Source of the DNA: Desulfolithobacter dissulfuricans
GTDB lineage: Bacteria > Desulfobacterota > Desulfobulbia > Desulfobulbales > Desulfobulbaceae
Reading direction: 5' to 3'
Assembly: GCF_025998535.1 (NCBI RefSeq)
Contig: NZ_AP024233.1
Coordinates: 1,773,219 to 1,837,218 of the forward strand
Length of the DNA stretch: 64,000 bases
Under the pieces are notes generated by a model. It saw only the letters and a list, made by a program, of their open reading frames with translations. It was not told where the DNA came from and did no database searches. Below, piece by piece: positions 9,799 to 17,618 of the stretch. The stretch's first letter is position 1; every line of letters begins with the position of its first letter. A program made the position numbers and the translations under genes.

Positions 9799-9830
9799 TA
9801 AAAAAAGCCCGCGCATTTATTGCGCGGGCT
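9799..9830 (-). terminator. Rho-independent terminator of the original tRNA-Pro gene
   Basis: A 10-bp GC-rich stem (AGCCCGCGCA / TGCGCGGGCT, loop of 5) followed on the minus strand by seven T residues. It lies about 105 bases past the tRNA 3' end. It is probably the chromosomal tRNA terminator, now separated from the intact tRNA by the integrated element. Confidence 0.8.
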
Positions 9831-9935
9831 TCGTCCCTTTTGGTAAGCCTTACCAAAGTTTACCAGCAGAAAAACTCAACAATTAAAACCTTTGAGGCCA
9901 CAAATCGTTGTGGCCTCAAGGTGATGTGTCGTAAA

Positions 9936-9985
9936 TGGTCGGGAAGAGAGGATTCGAACCTCCGACCCCAGCGTCCCGAACGCTG
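9936..9985 (-). other. 3' half of tRNA-Pro(CGG): attachment-site scar of an integrative element
   Basis: On the minus strand, 9985-9936 contains a complete anticodon arm (CAGCG TTCGGGA CGCTG, anticodon CGG), a five-base variable loop, a perfect T arm (GGAGG TTCGAAT CCTCT), the acceptor 3' strand CTTCCCG, the discriminator base and CCA. Upstream sequence (AT-rich, from 9986) contains no D arm or 5' acceptor strand, so this is half a tRNA. Tyrosine integrases typically recombine between the anticodon loop and the 3' end. The element restores the tRNA at its other end and leaves such a fragment at this end. The orientation predicts the intact tRNA beyond the right edge of the window. Confidence 0.85.
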
Positions 9986-10049
9986 TAAAATTTCTATGTA
10001 TAAGGGAAGTTACCGCACTTGTACGCAAAAATAGACGGAAAAAAGTTTT

Positions 10050-10325
10050 CATAGTTTGTCGAAAAAACAGTTCATAGAATACCTTCCTTGTATGGCCAGC
10101 AGGCTTTTGTTATTGCTTTTTCGTATCTCCGAGTGGACAAGGCACGAACTGGAGGCCAGACCTGAAAAACTCCATTTCCGAGACCGTCGAGACATTCTTA
10201 TATCAAATTTATACCTAATTGTAACGTCCCGCTTGATTATATTCCCTCCTTTCAGGGTGATGGCTGGACTTTCACCAGCTAGCTCGTTAACATGCCGGTC
10301 ACACGTGGCTGGCTTCGCTACGCAC
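10050..10325 (-). mobile_element. Possible 5' fragment of a second group II intron
   Basis: Read on the minus strand from 10325, the sequence begins GTGCG (the group II 5' consensus). It carries GCTGGTGAAAGTCCAGC, a hairpin arrangement common in domain I of bacterial group II introns, and then fades out. No reverse transcriptase follows; the fragment ends near the tRNA scar. It lies just after the small ORF at 10342-10593. A 92-codon open frame across it is probably not a gene. Confidence 0.4.
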
Positions 10326-10341
10326 AATCTAACCTTATTCG

Positions 10342-10593
10342 TTAGGCCATATGGTTTACCAAGAATCCAAAATAATATTTTCGTCTCCTTTCTAAAAATG
10401 GGATACTTAATTCACTACATAATTCGAAACATTCTTTATCAATACCTCCAGGTTCACCATCGGTAAGAAATACACACCTTTTATTATAAGGAACCATATT
10501 GATTAACTCTGGAATGTGTTCTGAGTCCCACCGTTGTCCCGAACCTCCTTCCCCCCAACTATCTCCTCGATGAAAATAAAAACTCAGCTCCAC
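10342..10593 (-). CDS. Hypothetical protein, probably truncated
   Basis: Open frame of 83 codons with a plausible amino-acid mix, including an extended central strand (RCVFLTDGEPGGID) and a basic C-terminal segment (ERRRKYYFGF). I do not recognise a family. It is boxed in by a large palindrome on its 5' side and the possible group II intron fragment on its 3' side, so it is probably a remnant of a longer gene. No clear ribosome-binding site is visible. Confidence 0.3.
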   Translation of the reverse strand: MELSFYFHRGDSWGEGGSGQRWDSEHIPELINMVPYNKRCVFLTDGEPGGIDKECFELCSELSIPFLERRRKYYFGFLVNHMA

Positions 10594-10595
10594 AT

Positions 10596-10651
10596 CTAAT
10601 TTCTGTTAGGTAACCCCCCGGCTTTGCCGGGGGTTACCTAACAGAAATTAG
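10596..10651. repeat. 26-bp near-perfect palindrome
   Basis: Left arm CTAATTTCTGTTAGGTAACC... and right arm ...GGTTACCTAACAGAAATTAG pair over 26 bp around a short GCTTTGCC-type loop. The only asymmetry is one extra C in the left C run. It directly abuts three 25-bp direct repeats. It could be a strong terminator or transposon-end structure. Confidence 0.7.
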
Positions 10652-10652
10652 C

Positions 10653-10727
10653 GTGATCATCAGGTGGCTCCATTACGGCGATCATCGGGTGGCCCGATTA
10701 AGGTGATCATGAAGTGGCTCTATATGG
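10653..10727. repeat. Three tandem 25-bp direct repeats (IS21-like transposon end?)
   Basis: Copies begin at 10653, 10678 and 10703. They share the pattern RYGATCATSRRGTGGCYC followed by an A/T-rich spacer, in exact 25-bp register. Multiple terminal repeats of about this size occur at the ends of IS21-family elements. No istA or istB gene is present, so this would be an orphan end. It cuts off the 5' part of the transposase fragment that starts at about 10742. Confidence 0.5.
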
Positions 10728-10782
10728 AGTGTCATTAACACTGGGTGACGGACATCCCGATCAGCGGGGAAAACGCCTTTGA

Positions 10783-12738
10783 CAGGAGTTTAACCGCTAA
10801 CCCCCGGATCAGCAAAAATACCATTTAATATCAACATGATAGCTACGGCCAACCCGTAGGCCCCTTCCGTTTTACGTTTCCAGCCAATAATTTTTTCGAA
10901 AAAACCATCTGATAAATATTTTTTCTTGATCACGTAGGCCCCTACTCGTATAATATCCGTATGGCGCATATACATAAGAAAATTAAAAAGGGGCGACCCT
11001 ACTACTACATCAGGGAAACCGCCAGGGTTAACGGCAAGCCCAGGGTGATCAACCAGGTCTACCTGGGCTCACCCGAGCGGATCATGAAAATGGCCGCGGG
11101 CGAGCTGTCAGGTCCGGATAGAATCCAGATCCAGGAGTTTGGCGCGCTCTGGCTGGCCAACCTGATGGACAGCGAGGTCGATATTGCCGGTATCGTCGAT
11201 TCCGTTGTCCCAAGGTCCGCGCGGGAGAAAGGCCCCAGTGTAGGTGAATATTTTTTGTATGGCGTCCTGAACAGGATGGTTGACCCTCGCTCCAAAAGGG
11301 CGCTGCCCGAATGGTATTCATCAACCGCTGTTCAGCATATCCGGCCAGTGGACATAAACGCCCTTACCTCGCAGAGATTTTGGAAGAAATGGGACCGGGT
11401 CGATGCGAATCAGCTGCGGGAGATCGCCAGCCGATTTTTTCAACGTATTGCGGAGCTGGAACCTGGCACATCTGACTGTTTCCTGTTCGATACGACGAAC
11501 TACTACACGTTCATGGCGAGTGATACTCCTTCCGATCTTGCCCGGCGCGGCAAGAACAAGGAAGGCAGAAACTGGTTGCGCCAGGTTGGCGTTGCCCTGC
11601 TGGTGTCCAGGAAAAGCAAGTTGCCCCTGTACTATCGCGAATACGAGGGAAATCGCCATGACTCAAAACTGTTTCTGCGGGTTATGGAGGAGCTGTTTTC
11701 GGTCATGAATACGCTCTCCGGGCGGGAGAGCGACATGACCCTGGTTATTGACAAGGGCATGAACAGTGAAGAGAATTTTGCCTTGATTGATGCCAATCCC
11801 CATGTGCATTTCATCACCACCTATTCCACCTATTATGCCGAAGACCTGATTCACGTTGATCTCAACAAGTTTCAGCCGGTTGATACGGACAAAAACCGGG
11901 TGTTGCGTGAACAAGGTCGCGAGGATGACCAGCTGGTAGCGTGGCGGACAAGCGGTGCGTATTGGGGCCAGGACAGGACAGTGGTGGTCACCTATAATCC
12001 CAGGACCGCCACCAGGCAGCGTTACGGTTTTGAGAAAAAGCTCCTGCGGCTTGGGGAAGAGCTTGCCCTGATGCGGGCCAAGGTCAATGGCGGGGAACGG
12101 AACTGGCGTAACAGAGACCGGGTTTGGCGGCGGTATGTTGAGCTTTGTGCAGGTCTTCATCTGCCGGACAACCTGTACAAGATGGAGCTGTATTTTGACA
12201 ATGGACGGTTGCGCATGTCCTGTCGCAAGAATCATTACCGGATAAGCCGTTATATTGACCGGTTCGGCAAGAATATTCTTATCACCGACAACACATCCTG
12301 GACAACCGACGAGATAGTTCGAGCCAGTCTTGACCGGTACGGCGTGGAAAGTAATTTTCGGCAGAGTAAGGATACTGGCCTGGTCAGCCTGATGCCGTTA
12401 CGGCACTGGACCGACAGCAAGATTCGGTGCCATATTTTTACCTGCATTGTTGCGTTGACCTATCTCCGCAGGATTGAGCTGATGGCACGTCGTGCCGGAT
12501 TAGAGATGAGCTCAGCAACCATCATGGATACCATGCACAGGCTTCACTCCTGTCTGGTGTGGAACAAGGGGAGGAGAAAACCGGAGCGACTGCTTGAGGA
12601 ACCGAGCGTGAAACAGGCAGCCATTCTGAAGGCGTTCGGGTATTACATTGACGGTGGGGTCTTACAAAGGGCCGGAGAGTAACTTTTTGTTTTTACAAGT
12701 TTATGCTGGAGTGTCGGTTTTTATCGGTTAAACTCCTG
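10783..12738 (+). mobile_element. IS1634-family insertion sequence, complete
   Basis: A 1956-bp element bounded by 14-bp perfect inverted repeats (CAGGAGTTTAACCG at 10783; its complement ending at 12738). It is flanked by the 5-bp direct repeat TTTGA (10778-10782 and 12739-12743). It encodes one intact transposase. Perfect ends and duplication suggest recent insertion. Confidence 0.93.
10961..12682 (+). CDS. IS1634-family transposase
   Basis: DDE transposase of 573 residues. The N-terminal signature MAHIHKKIKKGRPYYYIRET, followed by a strand ending YLGSPERI, is typical of IS1634 (IS4 superfamily, Tnp_DDE_1). Catalytic regions are seen at CFLFDTTNYY and TLVIDKGMNSEEN, with the C-terminal Y(2)R-E(3)RQSKDTGL region (VESNFRQSKDTG). 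It moves the surrounding element. It is complete between perfect inverted repeats and probably active. Confidence 0.93.
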   Translation: MAHIHKKIKKGRPYYYIRETARVNGKPRVINQVYLGSPERIMKMAAGELSGPDRIQIQEFGALWLANLMDSEVDIAGIVDSVVPRSAREKGPSVGEYFLYGVLNRMVDPRSKRALPEWYSSTAVQHIRPVDINALTSQRFWKKWDRVDANQLREIASRFFQRIAELEPGTSDCFLFDTTNYYTFMASDTPSDLARRGKNKEGRNWLRQVGVALLVSRKSKLPLYYREYEGNRHDSKLFLRVMEELFSVMNTLSGRESDMTLVIDKGMNSEENFALIDANPHVHFITTYSTYYAEDLIHVDLNKFQPVDTDKNRVLREQGREDDQLVAWRTSGAYWGQDRTVVVTYNPRTATRQRYGFEKKLLRLGEELALMRAKVNGGERNWRNRDRVWRRYVELCAGLHLPDNLYKMELYFDNGRLRMSCRKNHYRISRYIDRFGKNILITDNTSWTTDEIVRASLDRYGVESNFRQSKDTGLVSLMPLRHWTDSKIRCHIFTCIVALTYLRRIELMARRAGLEMSSATIMDTMHRLHSCLVWNKGRRKPERLLEEPSVKQAAILKAFGYYIDGGVLQRAGE

Positions 12739-13254
12739 TTTGACATCATGCGTGCCGGCCGTGCCCAGTGGCGGATCGAGAATGAAACATTCAATACTTT
12801 GAAAAACCAGGGCTACCACCTGGAGCACAACTATGGACTCGGCAAGAAGCACTTGAGCGCTGTTTTTGCCCATCTGATGCTACTGGCCTTCCTGATAGAT
12901 CAGGTTCAGCAGATGTGTTGTCCGCTGTTCCAGGCGGCCGGCCAAAATATAGAAACGAGACGGTACCTCTGGGAACGAATTCGCGGCTACTTCAACGACT
13001 ATCTTGCCCCGTCAAGGGAGCTGATTCTCCACTGTATCGTCAACGGCGTCCGCAAGCCGAAACTGGAGTTCCAATGGAAGTGAGGCGTGGCTCGAAAAAA
13101 TCAGGTTGTAAAAGAACGTATCCTTGCGGACAACATCCGGAAGGATGACTGGAGAAGTACGTCAAAAATTCGGTTTTTTCTCCGGGAAAAGCGCCTTCCC
13201 TGTCGTTTCATGCCGAAAATCGACAGGAAACGTAGACAACAGGGTTAAAAGTTC

Positions 13255-14585
13255 GGCTCTTCGTCATTTCATGTGGATTTCAGCAGGTTCTGTAACGGAG
13301 CAGCGAGAAGGTAGATGATGGTAATGAATGTCTCATCGTTTCGGTATCCACGAGCCCGCACCTTGGCGGCCTGGAATATTCCGTTGAGGGCCTCTATGCG
13401 TCCATTGCTATGTTCTGATATCCATCTGGCAAGAATCTCCTCCCGGTACTTTTCCACTGTGCGCAGCGCCTTTCTGACCGGAGCCAACAGTTTTTTGTCA
13501 TCGCAAAGCTCATTGGCCAGATTCAAAAACCAGGTCAGCCGCCATCTGGCCGCCCGCAGATTCGTTGCTCGGCGAACCCAGCGCAGTAGCTCTTTGATGC
13601 GCCAGGCTTCGGCTGTGTGCAGGTCCATGGCCTCAAGCTCTGCCAGCGCATCAAGCTGCTTTTCCGTGAGGTCGCTTTCCGCTGCCTTGAGAGTAGCCCA
13701 TCTCGCAGCCCGGGGCATGCGTACTTCCTTTGCTTCCTTGCGGCGCACCTCGTCCACTGCCTTGCTGAACAGCTGGACCACATGGAACCAGTCCACCGTA
13801 ATATTGCTGTTGACGAAGTGGGTCTTTATGCCGGAGATGAAGGCTCCGGACATGTCAGAGACCACCTCGACCACATTCTCCGCCTTTCCCTGGTGGTCGG
13901 CCAGAAACCGCTTGAATGCCTTCAGTGTCTTTTTGCCCTTGCCGGGAGTGGCAAAGACTACCGGTTTTTCCTTGCGGTCCAAGTCGATGAACACGGTGAT
14001 GTAACGATGACCGCGACGGGATTTGGTTTCATCCAGGCTGAAGGCTTTCAGGCCGCTCAAGTCCATCCGGGCCAGGGCCTGGTTGACATAGTGACGGATG
14101 ATCCGCCACAACCGCTTGTCTTTCATCTCCAGAATCCGAGCGGCGGTGAGTACCGGCATATCACGGACAAATACCATGGCCGCCTGCTCGAAAAGCAGGG
14201 TAAACTTGCTGCCTTTGCGAGCCCAGGGAACGGTAATCTGTTTCACGCCATGGTGTTCACAACGAATCCTGGGGACAGGGGCGGTGATGTAACAGTGATG
14301 TTGGAAAAAATTCAGATGCCGCCATGTCTTCACCTTGAAATCATGAGCCTTGCACATGGCTCCACAGACAGGGCAAGGATACTTCGCCCCTCGGTCGGCC
14401 TTGATGGTAAGGCGCAGTTCATGGGGAACCTTCTCCGTGTCCAGAATCTGTCCCTTGATTTCCCAGGGGGCTTCCAGGCCAAGTCCAAGACTGATAACGT
14501 CACGACTGTTCATCCTGACACCTCCGACGTTTCGAGTGGATTTGGTCACAAAATATACCAAATCCACTCAAAACGTCGAGGAGCC
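13255..14585 (-). mobile_element. ISL3-family insertion sequence, complete
   Basis: A 1331-bp element. The ends are imperfect inverted repeats of about 26 bp: GGCTCTTCGTCATTTCATGT at 13255 against GGCTCCTCGACGTTTTGAGT read from 14585. An exact 8-bp target duplication AAAAGTTC lies at 13247-13254 and 14586-14593. Eight-base duplication is the ISL3 norm. Confidence 0.93.
13269..14513 (-). CDS. ISL3-family transposase
   Basis: Transposase of 414 residues. An N-terminal zinc-binding region (CPVCGAMCKAHDFKVKTWRH and a downstream C-x-H) is followed by the DDE domain, with SLDETKSRRGHRYITVF and VSDMSGAFI as the aspartate-bearing strands and HSNGRIEALNGIFQAAK carrying the glutamate. The start is the ATG at 14513, preceded by GGAGG; the longer frame to 14567 lacks a binding site. 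The product is full length, with intact ends around it, so the element is likely mobile. Confidence 0.92.
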   Translation of the reverse strand: MNSRDVISLGLGLEAPWEIKGQILDTEKVPHELRLTIKADRGAKYPCPVCGAMCKAHDFKVKTWRHLNFFQHHCYITAPVPRIRCEHHGVKQITVPWARKGSKFTLLFEQAAMVFVRDMPVLTAARILEMKDKRLWRIIRHYVNQALARMDLSGLKAFSLDETKSRRGHRYITVFIDLDRKEKPVVFATPGKGKKTLKAFKRFLADHQGKAENVVEVVSDMSGAFISGIKTHFVNSNITVDWFHVVQLFSKAVDEVRRKEAKEVRMPRAARWATLKAAESDLTEKQLDALAELEAMDLHTAEAWRIKELLRWVRRATNLRAARWRLTWFLNLANELCDDKKLLAPVRKALRTVEKYREEILARWISEHSNGRIEALNGIFQAAKVRARGYRNDETFITIIYLLAAPLQNLLKST

Positions 14586-14647
14586 AAAAGTTCTCAAATG
14601 GTCCTGTTCGCTGGTTGAGCAGGGGCCAAATCGGGAACTGCTGCAGG

Positions 14648-16942
14648 TTATTCAGAAGGTACAGACATCCACAACTGATCATCCTCCACAGTGTCGTCTG
14701 CGGTAGCAGGTATAGCAGAGACGGCTTCTTTCATTTCCTTTTTTGGCAGTATGGAGCTTCCAATATTTTTTAATAGCGCCCTATAATTGTTATATGTTAG
14801 GTCAAAAATTGAATGCAACTCATCCTTTGTCAGATTTTCTTCAAGCTTTGAGTTCTTCAAACAGTGATCCGCCTTAATGCTGTTATATAAACTCGAAAAG
14901 ATCTGCCTTTGACACTTGTATCGTTCTTGTGAGATATTTTTATTCAATATACTATTTGTTGGATTCCATATTTCTAAGATAAGATATTTATATTTTGGCC
15001 ACTGATCCGGCTGCATCTCTCCACGATAAACAACATTTCGAAAGGTACTTGGTGTCTTAACAATTTTCCAATCAGCAATTTCTCCTTGAAAATCACCAGT
15101 AAAAACACTAACTAATTTTCGAAATTGACTCGAAGTTTTTGGCGTGAAAAAGTCGTTAATCTGGCCGATATATTCATCAAAAGTGCTATCAGTATCTAAA
15201 GCGTTTTGAGAAATTTTATCTAATTTTGTATTTGTTTTATCAAGTTCAGTAAAAAATGCACAGATAAGAGCACTCTGAAAGGCTACGGTAGTCAGCACAT
15301 TTTCATAGAGATCGTTTAGCCAGAAAACAATTTGCTCTAAAAGGTCATCGCCTTTTTTCAGCTTTCTTTTATCTGTTACATTTTTAAAAAATAAACTAGC
15401 CCTTTCTCGCTGGAAACTCTCAAGACTTTTTTGAATTCTTTCGGCCGTAGCATCTAGTCTTTTTGCAATAGCTTCTATTTTTGGAACATCGGTAGAAAAC
15501 TCCCTATTCTTCAACTTCGTCTTCAAATTTTTACGATGTTCATAAAAAACTCTGCTCATGCCCTGTCCTTCAAAAAGGATCGGCTTCAGGGTCCGATCCT
15601 CATGGACTTCAAGTTTTGTTTCAAGGTCTAGAACTGCACTGCTATGTACCAAAAATGGTCTAAATTGCTCATAGCAGGCAATGATAAAATTTCCATAACG
15701 ATGCATGAAACTTTTCTGCAGGGTTTCAGCTGTCGACTGAGAAAAATTATCCCTTGTTGTTATGTTTGCAACATCAGCTCCTAATAAATTTCTTCCATCA
15801 AGACGCTCCATGCAAACATAGGAATTAAGATCTTTCCTATTAGAAAACTTTCCCGTACGCGGCGCGATCCCGCTAACATATCCATCATTTAGCATTAGGT
15901 GCTCAATAATATAATAAATATGATTAACCCCAGTAAGAGCTATAGGACTCTGGATTTTTACTTTATCCCTGAACTGATCAAGCTCAACATTGAAAATCCT
16001 TAAAGAAAATCTGGAACGATCGTCCTTATTTTTTATTTCAGAAAGTGTAGCTCTTAAAAAATAGGCTATTAAATCTTTATCATCCAGTAAAATATTTCTC
16101 GAATTAGATACTTTCCTAGCTGTCTTATTTAATGTTAAAAAAATAGATCTTGCGGCCTTCTTAAGATCAAACTCTCCTGAATATCTTTCATCAAGTGTTG
16201 GGAATGTGCATAACATCACAGGAAGATTTATCTCTTTTAATGAAAATTTCTGTATGTATTTTTGCGTCCATTCTGAATAGTACTCTTTAAAAGGGGCGCG
16301 CTTTTCATCTGACCATCTTTCTTTCAAATTCCTATATAACGCTAATAATGCCATTGCCCTATGTTGACCATCGACAATTACTAGCCTTGTTTTCTTTGTA
16401 TTTAACCTAAGCCTCACTTTATCGTGCTTCAATAATTTTCCACTTAAAATAGGTTGCTCAAACTCAAAAACCTCCTGGCCAACATTACCTGATCTCAAAA
16501 TATATCTACCTGGTTTTCCATTTTTACCTTCAACCTGAAATTCATCGACAAAAGGATATTTGTCTGCAGGCTTATTCTCATTTTCTTCTGCAGGTAACAC
16601 GACAACAACAATAGGAGGAAATAACTTTATCAAATCTCTTGATTTTTCATCAAGAAGATAAGGGATAAGCTCTGATGATACGCGAGCATCATCTATGTCA
16701 CGCTGCATAATTTCATCAAATCCCAACGACTCAAATGTAAAAATTTCACGAACAGGCGCAAGATGATCGAGAAGAGCTTCTGCAGAACCAGTTGAAAAAT
16801 CTAAGCCAACGTGTGTTAGCAAGTACTTAACCTCAATAGAATGTTGATCATCAAGGCCCGAGCCAACTTGAAAGCTGCCAGTTGTGCCAGATAAGGTCAA
16901 ATCAAGCGCTGACTCCTCTTGAAGTTCAAGAACATCTTCCAT
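14648..16942 (-). CDS. DGQHR-domain (DndB-like) protein
   Basis: Protein of 764 residues with the DGQHR motif (VIVDGQHRAMALL, residues 188-200) that defines the DndB/DGQHR family. DndB regulates DNA phosphorothioation operons, and the related DUF262 motif in SspE senses phosphorothioate DNA. The N-terminal third carries the ParB-like fold context (PPIVVVVLP). The C-terminal half is helical and charged and matches nothing I recognise; no HNH motif is visible. It starts right after the stop of the GIY-YIG gene (zero-base gap), so the two are co-translated. Base composition is AT-rich relative to the chromosome, a sign of transfer. Likely sensor or regulator; effector role unproven. Confidence 0.8.
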   Translation of the reverse strand: MEDVLELQEESALDLTLSGTTGSFQVGSGLDDQHSIEVKYLLTHVGLDFSTGSAEALLDHLAPVREIFTFESLGFDEIMQRDIDDARVSSELIPYLLDEKSRDLIKLFPPIVVVVLPAEENENKPADKYPFVDEFQVEGKNGKPGRYILRSGNVGQEVFEFEQPILSGKLLKHDKVRLRLNTKKTRLVIVDGQHRAMALLALYRNLKERWSDEKRAPFKEYYSEWTQKYIQKFSLKEINLPVMLCTFPTLDERYSGEFDLKKAARSIFLTLNKTARKVSNSRNILLDDKDLIAYFLRATLSEIKNKDDRSRFSLRIFNVELDQFRDKVKIQSPIALTGVNHIYYIIEHLMLNDGYVSGIAPRTGKFSNRKDLNSYVCMERLDGRNLLGADVANITTRDNFSQSTAETLQKSFMHRYGNFIIACYEQFRPFLVHSSAVLDLETKLEVHEDRTLKPILFEGQGMSRVFYEHRKNLKTKLKNREFSTDVPKIEAIAKRLDATAERIQKSLESFQRERASLFFKNVTDKRKLKKGDDLLEQIVFWLNDLYENVLTTVAFQSALICAFFTELDKTNTKLDKISQNALDTDSTFDEYIGQINDFFTPKTSSQFRKLVSVFTGDFQGEIADWKIVKTPSTFRNVVYRGEMQPDQWPKYKYLILEIWNPTNSILNKNISQERYKCQRQIFSSLYNSIKADHCLKNSKLEENLTKDELHSIFDLTYNNYRALLKNIGSSILPKKEMKEAVSAIPATADDTVEDDQLWMSVPSE

Positions 16943-17605
16943 TTAATTTCTCCCCAACAAAGGATATTGAATTCTATTTAAAATATTTTCTATATCGATA
17001 TATGGGCGATCTTCCCCAGCTATCTGCTTGATTGTTACAAAAAGCCTTGATGGAGGAATAGCCCTTTTTTTTATCTGCCAAGCAAAATTATGATCCCGTA
17101 CGTCTTTTGTACCAACACCAGTTATCTGTTTCAGGCCAACAAGATTATTCTCTGAAAAATATTTTTCAATCAAACGTTTATGTTTTGTAACTCTCTGCCT
17201 GATATTCTCAGACATACCAATATAAATTGGACTTGCAAAATCAGGGGCGGATTTCTCAATAATATCTTTTATTGTTTTTAGTCGAATAGGGTTTTCAACT
17301 ATTCTTAAAATAAGTGCTTCAGAAAGTCTTTGCTTATGATTTATCTTTCCGCTGAACTCCGGTTTAAGAGGACCTTTAATTGAAACCAGATATGGCTCCT
17401 CAACAAAATAATTAAAAATGAATTTTTCAAGAAATTCTTCTATTTCTTTTTTTGCATCTATATCATACCCGTCTTCTTTCTTCTTTCTAACCAGCTTGAT
17501 AGTTTGTTCCAGATCAAAATTCGTTATCTCTGGAGCATAGTACCATGCGTATATTCCTGGCCCATTAGGGATTTCATGAATTTCAGTCCAGTTAAATCGA
17601 TTCAT
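16943..17605 (-). CDS. GIY-YIG nuclease-domain protein
   Basis: Protein of 220 residues with the two halves of a GIY-YIG endonuclease core: GPGIYAWYY at residues 15-23 and PIYIGMSENIRQRVTKH near residue 127, with the downstream basic residues. A late FAW...IE...LLGRN tail follows. A roughly 100-residue insertion between GIY and YIG is unusual. It is directly joined to the DndB-like gene and follows the phosphorothioation genes, now separated from them by an insertion sequence. A restriction nuclease for unmodified or phage DNA is a reasonable inference, not shown. Confidence 0.75.
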   Translation of the reverse strand: MNRFNWTEIHEIPNGPGIYAWYYAPEITNFDLEQTIKLVRKKKEDGYDIDAKKEIEEFLEKFIFNYFVEEPYLVSIKGPLKPEFSGKINHKQRLSEALILRIVENPIRLKTIKDIIEKSAPDFASPIYIGMSENIRQRVTKHKRLIEKYFSENNLVGLKQITGVGTKDVRDHNFAWQIKKRAIPPSRLFVTIKQIAGEDRPYIDIENILNRIQYPLLGRN

Positions 17606-17618
17606 AACGATACGTTAC

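Larger units (their letters stand above)
10742..13083 (+). pseudogene. DDE transposase fragment interrupted by an IS1634 element
   Basis: C-terminal remnant of an IS4-superfamily transposase of the same type as the intact copy at 49015-50406. Before the insertion, 10742-10782 encodes WVTDIPISGENAFD. The frame resumes at 12739 with FDIMRAGRAQWRIENETFNT and runs to the stop at 13083. This matches the intact protein segment RFAWVTDLEITRENAYEIMR and its continuation. The 5' two thirds are missing, cut off at the 25-bp repeats. The IS1634 element sits in the middle with a 5-bp target duplication, so the order of events is readable: transposase copy, left truncation, then IS1634. Confidence 0.85.

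Noticed and set aside
10049-10327. 92-codon gene on the minus strand
   Set aside because: Composition and position fit translated group II intron RNA; no protein family or binding site.
10265-10346. Integron attC site
   Set aside because: GCCTAAC and GTTAAC-like ends are present, but the second does not fit GTTRRRY and the inner arms do not pair; group II intron sequence explains it better.
14648-16942. HNH nuclease domain in the DGQHR protein (SspE identity)
   Set aside because: No HNH/DUF1524 motif is visible in the C-terminal half; the DndB-like label is safer.
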